A DNA stretch of 64,000 bases, from assembly GCF_001422325.1 (NCBI RefSeq), contig NZ_LMMR01000007.1, positions 595,540 through 659,539 of the forward strand, read 5' to 3'. Position 1 is the first letter of the stretch. Each line of letters starts with the position of its first letter. A program made the translations under genes and the position numbers. The notes under the pieces are model-generated. The model saw only the letters and a program-made list of their open reading frames with translations, ran no database searches and was not told the origin of the DNA. Positions 24,584 through 31,921 of this stretch are shown piece by piece. The stretch is from Leifsonia sp. Leaf264. GTDB lineage: Bacteria; Actinomycetota; Actinomycetes; Actinomycetales; Microbacteriaceae.

Positions 24584-25195
24584 CTACGGCAGCGTCGCCG
24601 CGAGCAGGCCGAGGATCGGGGCCGGGATGCCGTCGGCCGGGATGCGCTCGGCGAAGGCCCGTGCCACCCGGGCCTTGCGACCGGCTCCGGCGCCGATGAA
24701 GCGGTGCAATTGATCGACGAGCGCGCGTTCGCGCTGCGCCGGCTGTCGCCGCATCCGCTCGAACCGGGCACCCTCGCCCTGCTCGGCGACGATCGCGACG
24801 GCGACATCGATGCCCAGCGCGCGGATGAGCTCGTCCTCGAGGTCGTGCCGGCAGGCGAAGAAGCCCAGCTCCTCGAGGGCCACCGGAGTGGCGGCATCCG
24901 CGAGTCCGGCGCGTTCGAGCGCACGGCGGAAGACCGGCACCTCCTGCTCGTCGCAGAGGCCGCTGAGGGTCAGCCCGTGGCCGCCGGGGCCGGCGATCTC
25001 GAGGAATCGCGGCAGGCTGTTCGCGCCGCCCATGCCGACGACGGCCGTGCCCTCTGAACCGAGATCGCGGCCCACCGTGAGCGCGAACTGCAGTACGGCC
25101 TCCCGATCGCTGTCGCCCTCGACGAGCACGACGCGTCGGAGCGGGCGGATGCCGTCGCTCGCAGCGGCGAAACGCCTGAGGTCGGCGGGATCCAT
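24584..25195 (-). CDS. Stand-alone TOPRIM (OLD-type) protein
   Basis: The 203-aa protein starts RRFAAASDGIRPLRRVVLVEGDSDREAVLQFAL, where VEGDSD is the TOPRIM Glu motif; LSGLCDEQEVPVFRRAL corresponds to the Asp motif. Such domains occur at the C-terminus of OLD-family nucleases, but here no ATPase domain or ATPase gene is adjacent. GFFACRHDLEDELIRALG is also typical of OLD TOPRIM proteins. A metal-dependent nuclease role is possible. The start could also be ATG 25213, 6 codons upstream. Confidence 0.8.
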   Translation of the reverse strand: MDPADLRRFAAASDGIRPLRRVVLVEGDSDREAVLQFALTVGRDLGSEGTAVVGMGGANSLPRFLEIAGPGGHGLTLSGLCDEQEVPVFRRALERAGLADAATPVALEELGFFACRHDLEDELIRALGIDVAVAIVAEQGEGARFERMRRQPAQRERALVDQLHRFIGAGAGRKARVARAFAERIPADGIPAPILGLLAATLP

Positions 25196-25283
25196 GCCCT
25201 CAGGCTGGCACATCGGCGCCGGCCCCGGACGTAGGGTGAGAGCCGGCTTGCATCCGTGCCGCTGCTTTGCGAAGGTGAGAGAC

Positions 25284-26231
25284 GTGCCGAGACCCGACCG
25301 CCCCACCTTCGCGGGCGTGCCGATGCGTCGGCTCGCGTGGATGATCCCCGCGGCGATCGTGGCGTTCGCCATCGTCGTGCTGGTGGCGCGCTGGCTGCGG
25401 GAGCAGCCCGAGGTGATCGCCTTCATCGAGCAGTACCCCGGCGGCACGACCCCGCCTGACGGTTCTCCGGTCGGCATCCCGGCGTGGCTCGCGTGGCAGC
25501 ACTTCCTGAGCGCATTCCTCCTCGTGATGCTGGTGCGCACGGGGCTGCTGCTCAAGTCGGGTGAGCGGCCGCCGGCCTTCTGGACCCGCGACAACACCCG
25601 GTGGCCGCGCACCAGGCGCGCCCCGCGTCGGCTCGGCATCCCGCTCTGGCTGCACCTCGTGGTCGATGCGCTCTGGGTGCTCTGCGGCCTGTCGTACATC
25701 GTGCTGCTGTTCGCGACCGGCCAGTGGGTGCGAATCGTGCCGACGGACTGGGGCATCGTGCCGAACACCATCTCGGCGCTGCTGCAGTACGCCTCGCTCG
25801 ACTGGCCCGTCGAGGACTCCTGGGTCTCCTACAACGCAGCCCAGCTGCTCAGCTACTTCGCCGTGGTGTTCATCGCGGCGCCGCTGGCGATCATCACCGG
25901 CCTGCGGCTGTCGCCGGCGTGGCCGCTCGAGGGCGCCTGGGCGCGGGCGTTCCCCGAGAAGCTCGCACGGGCGCTGCACTACCCGGTGATGCTGTTCTTC
26001 CTCGGGTTCACGGCCGTGCACGTCTTCCTCGTGCTCACGACCGGCGCGCTGCGCAACCTGAACATCATGTACGCCGCCCGCGACTCCGAGGACTGGGTGG
26101 GCTTCATCATCTTCGTCATCTCGGTGGTGGCGATGGTGGGGGCGTGGCTGCTGGCCAAGCCGTTGGTGCTGGTTCCCCTGGCCGCCCGCTTCGGACGCGT
26201 GCAGGGGGTTCGGCCGCAGCAGAAGCGCTGA
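25284..26231 (+). CDS. Cytochrome b/b6-domain membrane protein
   Basis: The 315-aa protein has about five membrane segments with histidines at the right places for haem: LAWQHFLSAFLLVMLVRTGL, LWLHLVVDALWVL, and LHYPVMLFFLGFTAVHVFLVLTTG. This resembles the di-haem cytochrome b subunits of formate dehydrogenase/hydrogenase type or cytochrome b561-like proteins. It would pass electrons between quinones and a partner that is not encoded next door. The GTG at 25284 follows GAAGGTGAG; GTG 25275 is a possible alternative. Confidence 0.85.
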   Translation: MPRPDRPTFAGVPMRRLAWMIPAAIVAFAIVVLVARWLREQPEVIAFIEQYPGGTTPPDGSPVGIPAWLAWQHFLSAFLLVMLVRTGLLLKSGERPPAFWTRDNTRWPRTRRAPRRLGIPLWLHLVVDALWVLCGLSYIVLLFATGQWVRIVPTDWGIVPNTISALLQYASLDWPVEDSWVSYNAAQLLSYFAVVFIAAPLAIITGLRLSPAWPLEGAWARAFPEKLARALHYPVMLFFLGFTAVHVFLVLTTGALRNLNIMYAARDSEDWVGFIIFVISVVAMVGAWLLAKPLVLVPLAARFGRVQGVRPQQKR

Positions 26232-26284
26232 GCTCGCGCGGCTCGTGTTGCCTGCGCCGATCGCGCGGATCGCACCCGCGGTCG

Positions 26285-26299
26285 TACACTCGCCGGATG
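26285..26299 (+). promoter_or_regulatory. Leaderless promoter of the alpha/beta hydrolase gene
   Basis: TACACT at 26285-26290 is a -10 box, followed by six bases and the ATG at 26297. No Shine-Dalgarno is present. This TANNNT-N6-ATG layout is the usual signature of leaderless transcripts in actinobacteria. Confidence 0.5.
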
Positions 26300-27181
26300 A
26301 CCACCGAGCTCGACGTCTCCACTCCAGACGGTCGGATCCTGCACGCCTATGACACGGGGCCGGATGCCGCATCGGGCCTCACCCTCGTCTGGCACCACGG
26401 TTCGCCGCAGACCGGGGCGCCGCTCGAACCCGTGCTCGCGGCCACGCTGGAGCGCGGCATCCGCCTGGTCTCCTACGGTCGGCCCAGTTACGGCGGATCC
26501 ACGCCGAACCCCGGACGCGACGTGGCGTCGGCCGCCGGCGACGTGGCGGCGGTGACGGATGCGCTGGGCATCGACAGCTTCGCCGTGATGGGGGCGTCAG
26601 GCGGCGGGCCACACGCTCTCGCCTGCGCCGCGCTGCTGACCGATCGGGTGCGCGGCGTCGTGACCATCGCTGGCATCGCGCCGTACACCGAGCGCTTCGA
26701 CTGGTTCGCCGGCATGGTCGCGCCGGGTGGACTGCGGTCGGCTCTCGACGGCGGTCGCGACGGGCGGGTGGCGTTCGCTGCGATCGACGAGTTCGACCCG
26801 GAGCAGTTCATCGCCGCCGACTTCGCGGCCCTCGACGGCGAGTGGTCGTCTCTGGGAGCCGATGTGGGCCGCTCGGCGCAGTGGGGCGATGACGGCCTCA
26901 TCGACGACGACGTGGCGTTCGCCTCCCCCTGGGGCTTCGACCTCGAGCAGGTCTCGGCTCCGGTCCTGCTCGTGCAGGGCGACCTCGACAGGGTGGTGCC
27001 GCGCCTCCACGGCGCGTGGATGCTGAGCAGGCTCCCGAACGCGCAACTCTGGGCGCGGCCGGACGACGGCCACGTGTCGGTGCTCTCGGTGATCCCCGAT
27101 GCGCTGGACCGCCTGGCCGTGCTTATCGACGCCGACCGAACCACCGACCGACCCGCCGACCGACCCGCTGACGCCGGCTGA
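26297..27181 (+). CDS. Alpha/beta-fold hydrolase
   Basis: The 294-aa protein has the nucleophile elbow GASGGG (VMGASGGGPHALACA), the oxyanion region VWHHGSPQTG, the Asp in QGDLDRVVP and the His in DDGHVSVLSV, so a complete Ser-Asp-His triad. The substrate is unknown; similar proteins include esterases and epoxide-hydrolase-like enzymes. The last 20 residues contain a T/R-D-R-P-A-D repeat, coded by short tandem repeats, and are probably disordered. Confidence 0.9.
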   Translation: MTTELDVSTPDGRILHAYDTGPDAASGLTLVWHHGSPQTGAPLEPVLAATLERGIRLVSYGRPSYGGSTPNPGRDVASAAGDVAAVTDALGIDSFAVMGASGGGPHALACAALLTDRVRGVVTIAGIAPYTERFDWFAGMVAPGGLRSALDGGRDGRVAFAAIDEFDPEQFIAADFAALDGEWSSLGADVGRSAQWGDDGLIDDDVAFASPWGFDLEQVSAPVLLVQGDLDRVVPRLHGAWMLSRLPNAQLWARPDDGHVSVLSVIPDALDRLAVLIDADRTTDRPADRPADAG

Positions 27182-27299
27182 CCCGCGGGCGCGGCGGGCG
27201 GCATCCGTCACCGACAGACGTGAACGCACCGCCGTGTCAAGGTGGTGAATTTCGCCGGTCAGGCGCCCATACTGGGATTCCCTACCGCAGGAGCCAGCA

Positions 27300-28337
27300 A
27301 TGAAGATCCAGAACGCCTTCCGCCTCGGCCTGATCGGCACTCTGGGCGTCGGACTCGGCATCCTGATCCTGATGTCGATCGTGTCATTGGCGACCATCCT
27401 CACCTACGTCGGCGCGGCACTGTTCCTCGCTCTCGGGATCGAGCCGCTGATCTCGTTCCTCGAGCGTCGCGGCTTCAAGCGCTGGCTCGCCCTCCTCACC
27501 ACGATGGTGGTGTTGCTGGCGGCCATCGCCGGACTGATCTGGGCCATCGTGCCGCTGATCGTCGATCAGTCGACGCAGGCGATCGACGGCATCACGAAAT
27601 GGGTGCAGAGCGGCGACGCCCTCGACTGGCTGCATCAGCTGCAGCAGCAGTTCCCGACCGTCGTGAACCAGGACAACCTCGATTCGGTCGTGCAGTACTT
27701 CCAGGACAACGCCGGGAAGATCGGCGGCGGCGTGCTCCAGGTGGGCCTCGGCATCATCACCGGGCTGTTCGCCACGATCATCGTGGTCATCCTGACGATC
27801 TACTTCACCTCATCGCTGCCCGCCATCAAGCGCAGCACCTACCAGCTCGTGCCGGCCACGAAGCGTGCCCGCTTCAGCGAGCTGGCCGATCAGATCACCG
27901 ACTCGGTCGGCAAGTACGTGATGGGGCAGGTGGCGCTGGCCCTCTGCAACGGAATCCTCAGCGCGATCTTCCTCACGATCATCGGCGCCAAGTTCGCGAT
28001 CCTGCTGGCCGTCGTGGCCTTCACCTTCTCGCTGATCCCGCTGGTGGGAACGATCACCGGTTCGGTCATCATCGTTCTCGCCTGCCTGATCACCAGCCCG
28101 GCCACGGCGATCGCGGCGGCGATCTACTACATCATCTACATGCAGGTGGAGGCCTACGTGCTGAGCCCGCGCATCATGAACCGCGCGGTCTCGGTGCCCG
28201 GAGCCGTCGTGGTGATCGCAGCCCTGGCCGGCGGATCACTGCTCGGCATCCTCGGCGCACTCGTGGCCATCCCGGTGGCCGCGTCGATCCTGCTGATCAT
28301 CAAGCAGGTCGTGGTGCCGCGCCAGAACGAGCTCTGA
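27300..28337 (+). CDS. AI-2E family transporter (PerM/YdiK-like permease)
   Basis: The 345-aa membrane protein has about eight hydrophobic segments. GAALFLALGIEPLISFLERRGFKRWLALLTTM and the C-terminal block (LIPLVGTITGSVIIVLACLI ... VEAYVLSPRIMNRAVSVPG) match the AI-2E/PerM family. Members export autoinducer-2 or act as Na+/H+ antiporters, but most are unassigned. It starts at ATG 27300 behind GCAGGAG. Confidence 0.94.
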   Translation: MKIQNAFRLGLIGTLGVGLGILILMSIVSLATILTYVGAALFLALGIEPLISFLERRGFKRWLALLTTMVVLLAAIAGLIWAIVPLIVDQSTQAIDGITKWVQSGDALDWLHQLQQQFPTVVNQDNLDSVVQYFQDNAGKIGGGVLQVGLGIITGLFATIIVVILTIYFTSSLPAIKRSTYQLVPATKRARFSELADQITDSVGKYVMGQVALALCNGILSAIFLTIIGAKFAILLAVVAFTFSLIPLVGTITGSVIIVLACLITSPATAIAAAIYYIIYMQVEAYVLSPRIMNRAVSVPGAVVVIAALAGGSLLGILGALVAIPVAASILLIIKQVVVPRQNEL

Positions 28338-28355
28338 GCGGGCTCAGCCGACAGG

Positions 28356-28805
28356 ATGGACCGGTTGTGGCTGCGGGAGGAGCGACGTAAGGCGATGGTC
28401 GGACACGTCCGTCAGGCGCAAGCAATCCAGTCGAAGTGGCTCACCCGCCTCCAGACCCTCGAACCGAACCAGTTGACGACGTCCGATCTGATCCGGTGGG
28501 CGGAGGTCGCGACCCGGATGGAGCGAGACGCGCTGTCCCTGTCCGGCTCGACGGTGGATGTGAATGTGAGTGGTGCCATCGGCATTACCGACGTGACGTC
28601 GCTCTCCCCGGAGGACGTCCACGAGCGGCTTGGTCTGCTGCAGATGGAGGTCGCCACCCGATCGAGGACGCCTGTCGCAACGCTCAGACCGCTACGAGCC
28701 CATTCGGACCTCAGGTTGAGGCATCGTCATAAAGCTCTCGCAGCATTCGGAGAAGCCGCTCCACCACCACGCCGAAAAGTGCGAGCGGGCCGATGTCCAG
28801 ACTGA
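28356..28805 (+). CDS. Possible phage-type small-terminase-like remnant
   Basis: The first 100 residues look like real protein: a charged helical start (RLWLREERRKAMVGHVRQAQAIQSKWLTRLQTL), then LTTSDLIRWAEVATRMERDALSLSGSTVDVNVSG. This pattern recalls phage DNA-packaging or HTH-type small proteins, but lacks their N-terminal DNA-binding part, so it may be a 5'-truncated remnant. From about 28690 it overlaps the convergent next gene and the residues become Arg-rich and atypical. It begins only 18 bp after the permease stop. Function unknown. Confidence 0.4.
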   Translation: MDRLWLREERRKAMVGHVRQAQAIQSKWLTRLQTLEPNQLTTSDLIRWAEVATRMERDALSLSGSTVDVNVSGAIGITDVTSLSPEDVHERLGLLQMEVATRSRTPVATLRPLRAHSDLRLRHRHKALAAFGEAAPPPRRKVRAGRCPD

Positions 28806-29502
28806 ACAACATGTGCGGGTTCCCGTTGGAGTCCACAGTGCCCAAGTCGACGGTCTTGCTCATGTCCATCATCATCCCCCGGCTTCCGTGCGCCATCCCG
28901 CTGCATAGTTTCCACGCGCCCAGGGGACTCTGCTGCTCATGATTAGGGAATTTGCGACCGACCTCGATCAGCATGTCCGTCGTCGACCCGGGGTCACTCA
29001 ATGCACGCTGAAGCCTGTTCTCGACTCTCACCTCCTCCAGCCGATCGACGATGTCCGAAGCCTTCCAGCTGACGCCGAACACGGCAGCAGCAGATCCGAA
29101 GTCGTTTGCATCCTTGTAGGTGACGCTCAATGCCCTGTTCATCCGCTTGACGCGAGTGCCGCCCGCAAGCAGCCAGCACCCCCACGCCGCGGTCTCTATC
29201 GCCGCCCGCATCTGCGGGTACAGCGCCATGGTCGGCAGTTCATCCAATCCGCCAAGGCCCGCATCATGGCACGCCTTCAGTACCGCCACGACGTTCTCGC
29301 GAGCCGCCGAATCGAAGTGCCGCACCAGATACGACAGCGGATCAACCCGAAGTGCTACGTCATCGCCATCCATCTGCGAGCCGGGCGTTGGACTAGGCAA
29401 GTCGTCCAGAGTTTCAAACCAGCGCAACGTCTCGGTCATCACGTCTAGCGCGTCGGCAGGCTCAAGCGGAAGTTGATGGTGGCTGTCGGCCGAGGCATTC
29501 AT
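28711..29502 (-). CDS. Uncharacterised 263-aa protein in an atypical region
   Basis: Codon use is less GC-biased than in the neighbours, which suggests acquisition from elsewhere. The protein is mostly helical (MALYPQMRAAIETAAWGCWLLAGG ... SPLGAWKLCSGMAHGSRGMMMDMSK). The late block AWKLCSGMAHGS recalls HEPN/DUF5677-type helical proteins with a conserved S/H motif, but this is only a resemblance. ATG 29502 is preferred over GTG 29511 because TAGCGT lies 7 nt upstream, the leaderless layout. No partner gene is adjacent. Confidence 0.75.
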   Translation of the reverse strand: MNASADSHHQLPLEPADALDVMTETLRWFETLDDLPSPTPGSQMDGDDVALRVDPLSYLVRHFDSAARENVVAVLKACHDAGLGGLDELPTMALYPQMRAAIETAAWGCWLLAGGTRVKRMNRALSVTYKDANDFGSAAAVFGVSWKASDIVDRLEEVRVENRLQRALSDPGSTTDMLIEVGRKFPNHEQQSPLGAWKLCSGMAHGSRGMMMDMSKTVDLGTVDSNGNPHMLFSLDIGPLALFGVVVERLLRMLRELYDDAST

Positions 29503-29658
29503 GCCACTCACGCTAGTGACCTCGCCCTACGTATCGACGCAAGCGAAACCACGCGTTGTTTCGGGTTCCAACAGTGACGATCAACTCCATCATCGCCCCG
29601 CGAATCACCATTTTGAGATATGACTTCGACTCTCGGACCTACACAGGCCGAACCGGGC

Positions 29659-30051
29659 TCAGAACTTCTTGCCCTCGGCCTTCGCCTTGATGGCCTCGAA
29701 CTCGCCGGGAGTGATGATCCCCTGATCGCGCAGGGCTGCAGCCTTGGTGATCTCGGCCTGCGGATCGGCGAAGGACTCCGCCTGGATCTTCGAGCGGTCC
29801 TCGGAGAGGATCTCGGTGTTGGCGCGCGCCGCTGCACGTTCGTTCATGCCGGTGCCGCGGGCGATCAGGTAGACGAGGGCCGTGATGAACGGCAGGAACA
29901 CCATCGCGACGATCCACAGCGCCTTCAGACCGCCGTTGAGCGACTTGTCGCGGAAGATGTCGGCGAGGATGTAGATCAGCACGAAGAGGTAGGCGACGTA
30001 GGCGAACGCCCAGAAGAAGAACCAGACGAAGCCCCAGAAGTCGTTGAACAT
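29659..30051 (-). CDS. PLDc_N + SHOCT domain membrane protein
   Basis: The 130-aa protein has two hydrophobic segments (FVWFFFWAFAYVAYLFVLIYILADIF and LKALWIVAMVFLPFITALVYLIARG), the PLDc N-terminal-like membrane module, then a linker and a C-terminal SHOCT motif (AALRDQGIITPGEFEAIKAKAEGKKF). SHOCT modules probably mediate oligomer formation. The product is a small inner-membrane protein of unknown role, common in actinobacteria. Confidence 0.88.
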   Translation of the reverse strand: MFNDFWGFVWFFFWAFAYVAYLFVLIYILADIFRDKSLNGGLKALWIVAMVFLPFITALVYLIARGTGMNERAAARANTEILSEDRSKIQAESFADPQAEITKAAALRDQGIITPGEFEAIKAKAEGKKF

Positions 30052-30223
30052 GATCGCTCGCTCTCATATGCAGACACCGGCCCGCCCGTGCGTCTGACCA
30101 CAAACTATCGTTCGGGCGCGAGAAATGGAGCGAAGCTCACTGTCGAGTCCGCAACATACCGAGCGACAGGTTTTGTTTCGAATATGCTGTTCCCAGAGGT
30201 GGCGCGTACGGGGGTCTGCGCCG

Positions 30224-30284
30224 CGCATCCGTCATGCGGATGCGGGAGGGAAGCCCAGGGGGACACGGGCTTCCCTTTCCTTCT
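30224..30284 (+). terminator. Double hairpin with terminator-like tail in a 350-bp gene-free stretch
   Basis: The stretch 30052-30401 has no supported gene. It holds a first hairpin with an 8-bp perfect stem (CGCATCCG, 30224-30231, with CGGATGCG, 30237-30244) and a second with a 9-bp perfect stem (GGGAAGCCC, 30248-30256, with GGGCTTCCC, 30267-30275) followed by TTTCCTTCT. In the rightward direction this looks like a rho-independent terminator, but no rightward gene precedes it. A weak -10 (TATGCT, 30183-30188) lies upstream. A small RNA of about 95 nt ending here is possible. Confidence 0.5.
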
Positions 30285-30401
30285 CCCCGGGCTCGTGATC
30301 TCCGGTCTCGAGACTGATCTCGCGACCGGCCGAGCGGCCGGGGTGGATCGGCGGCTCGGATCGCGCGGCTAGCATGGCGGCAGTGCGCTGACAGGAGGCC
30401 G

Positions 30402-31037
30402 ATGGTGTCGCAGGAACGTGCCCGTGTCACGCGGGAGCGGATCATCATCGGCGCCGCCGAGACCTTCGATCGTTGCGGCTTCGGCGCGGCATCACTGTCC
30501 GACATCGCCGAGGCGGCGGGCGTGACCAAGGGGGCGCTGTACTTCCACTTCAGGTCGAAGGACGAGATCGCCGGTGCCGTCATCGACGCCCAGCACGCAG
30601 CGGCGTCGCACTCGGCCAAGACCATGGTGCTCACGAGCGAGACCGCTCTCGAGACTGCGGTGCAGCTCTCGGCAGGGTTGGCGCGGCGCCTGCAGTCGGA
30701 CCCGCTCACCAGGGCCGGCATCCGACTCACGACGGAGTCGTCGTCGTTCGACGCTCCAGTCCGTGGGCCGTACGAGGACTGGTTGACCACCTTCGAGTCG
30801 ATCGTGGCAGCCGCGATCGAGGCCGGCGACGTCAGGCCGGGGACTGACCCGGCCATGCTCGCCCGATTCATCATCCCGTCGTTCACGGGCATCCAGATCA
30901 TCTCCGAGGTCTTCAGCGCCCGCTCCGACATGCCGGAACGGGTCGCCGAGATGTGGGACATCATCTTCGCTGCCACGGTTCCGGCCGATCGCCTCGACGG
31001 GGCGCTCGCCCTCGTCGACAGGCACCTGCGGAGCTGA
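30402..31037 (+). CDS. TetR-family regulator, gamma-butyrolactone-receptor-like (ScbR/ArpA type)
   Basis: The 211-aa protein starts QERARVTRERIIIGAAETFDRCGFGAASLSDIAEAAGVTKGALYFHFRSKDEIA, close to the DNA-binding domain of ScbR/ArpA receptors. The C-terminal part has the matching layout LARRLQSDPLTRAGIRLTTES, YEDWLTTF and FIIPSFTGIQIISEV. Streptomyces members sense butyrolactones and control secondary metabolism. No AfsA/ScbA-type synthase gene lies nearby, so this is an orphan receptor-like regulator whose ligand is unknown. Confidence 0.9.
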   Translation: MVSQERARVTRERIIIGAAETFDRCGFGAASLSDIAEAAGVTKGALYFHFRSKDEIAGAVIDAQHAAASHSAKTMVLTSETALETAVQLSAGLARRLQSDPLTRAGIRLTTESSSFDAPVRGPYEDWLTTFESIVAAAIEAGDVRPGTDPAMLARFIIPSFTGIQIISEVFSARSDMPERVAEMWDIIFAATVPADRLDGALALVDRHLRS

Positions 31038-31094
31038 GCGAGCGTCGTGACGAGCGGAGCTGGTGCTCAGCGTGTGCGGGCGATAATGGAGACG

Positions 31095-31139
31095 ATGAAC
31101 GACAACCGGGCGGACCAGCCGAAACGACGGGCGCAGTGA
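31095..31139 (+). CDS. Possible 14-aa leader peptide before the glycosyltransferase gene
   Basis: MNDNRADQPKRRAQ is encoded from ATG 31095, with GATAAT at 31082-31087 as a -10 box 7 nt upstream, the leaderless layout. Its stop TGA (31137-31139) overlaps the GTG start of the next gene (GTGA), which would couple translation. It is too short for homology and may simply reflect a misread start for the next gene. Confidence 0.35.
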   Translation: MNDNRADQPKRRAQ

Positions 31140-31921
31140 GCGCGAACGCACCTCGCGTGCTGGTGGTGGTGCCCACCTACTGCGAGGTCGATTCCCTGCC
31201 TCCGCTGGTGGAGCGCGTTCTCGCCTCGGCGCCGCACCCCGATGTCCTCATCGTCGATGACAATTCGCCCGACGGAACCGGGGCGCTGGCCGACAGCATC
31301 GCTGAGGGCGACCCTCGGGTACAGGTGCTCCACCGAGCGGGCAAGGAGGGCCTCGGTCCGGCCTACATCGCCGGATTCCACCGCGCGCTCGAGGGGTCAC
31401 GGGCCTACGACGTCATCGTGGAGATGGACGCCGACGGATCGCACCAGCCGGAGGAACTCGCCCTGCTCGTCGCCGCCATCACGGCGGGAGCCGACCTGGC
31501 CATCGGGGCACGCTGGATCCCGGGCGGCCGCACTGTGCACTGGCCGTGGTACCGCAAGCTCATCTCTCGCAGCGCCACCGCTTACGCGCGGGTGATGCTG
31601 CGCTCCCATCTGCACGACATCACCTCGGGGTACCGCGCCTTCCGGGCGCCGTTCCTCGCCTCGCTCGACCTCGACGGCCTGCAGAGCGCCGGCTACGCCT
31701 TCCAGATCGAGGTGGCCTGGCGTGCCGAGCGTGCCGGCGCCGACGTGCGCGAGGTGCCGATCACCTTCGTCGAACGCCGGGACGGGGCGTCGAAGATGAC
31801 GACCGGCATCGCCATCGAGGCGATCGGCCAGGTGACCCGCTGGGGCTTCAGTCGTCGCCAGTGGCGGTCGGCGTCGGCGTCGGTTCGGGTGCCGGCGCCG
31901 CCTTCCCCACCACGAGCGTGA
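31136..31921 (+). CDS. Polyprenol-phosphate mannosyltransferase (GT2, dolichol-P-mannose synthase-like)
   Basis: The 261-aa protein is a GT2-family glycosyltransferase of the DPM1/Ppm1 type: VLVVVPTYCEVDSLPPLVERV, VLIVDDNSPDGTGALAD, EMDADGSHQPEEL with the metal-binding D-x-D, and ITSGYRAFRAPFL. It probably moves mannose from GDP-mannose to a polyprenyl phosphate for lipoglycan or protein mannosylation. It has no membrane segments of its own, as in Ppm1 catalytic domains. The GTG start overlaps a possible leader peptide. The 3' end overlaps the convergent PBP gene by 74 bp. Confidence 0.92.
   Translation: MSANAPRVLVVVPTYCEVDSLPPLVERVLASAPHPDVLIVDDNSPDGTGALADSIAEGDPRVQVLHRAGKEGLGPAYIAGFHRALEGSRAYDVIVEMDADGSHQPEELALLVAAITAGADLAIGARWIPGGRTVHWPWYRKLISRSATAYARVMLRSHLHDITSGYRAFRAPFLASLDLDGLQSAGYAFQIEVAWRAERAGADVREVPITFVERRDGASKMTTGIAIEAIGQVTRWGFSRRQWRSASASVRVPAPPSPPRA

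Noticed and set aside
25200-25283. Functional link between the cytochrome b-like protein and the molybdoenzyme at 41510
   Set aside because: The genes are 16 kb apart, and the molybdoenzyme has its own coupled flavin reductase, so there is no evidence for partnership.
27121-27181. CRISPR-like short repeats (ccgaccgacccgcc units)
   Set aside because: They are short in-frame repeats at the 3' end of a coding sequence with no spacers; no CRISPR array is present in the window.
30181-30284. 6C RNA or SRP small RNA
   Set aside because: The loops lack runs of six cytosines on either strand, and the SRP GGAA tetraloop region is not present. Kept only as an unassigned hairpin pair.
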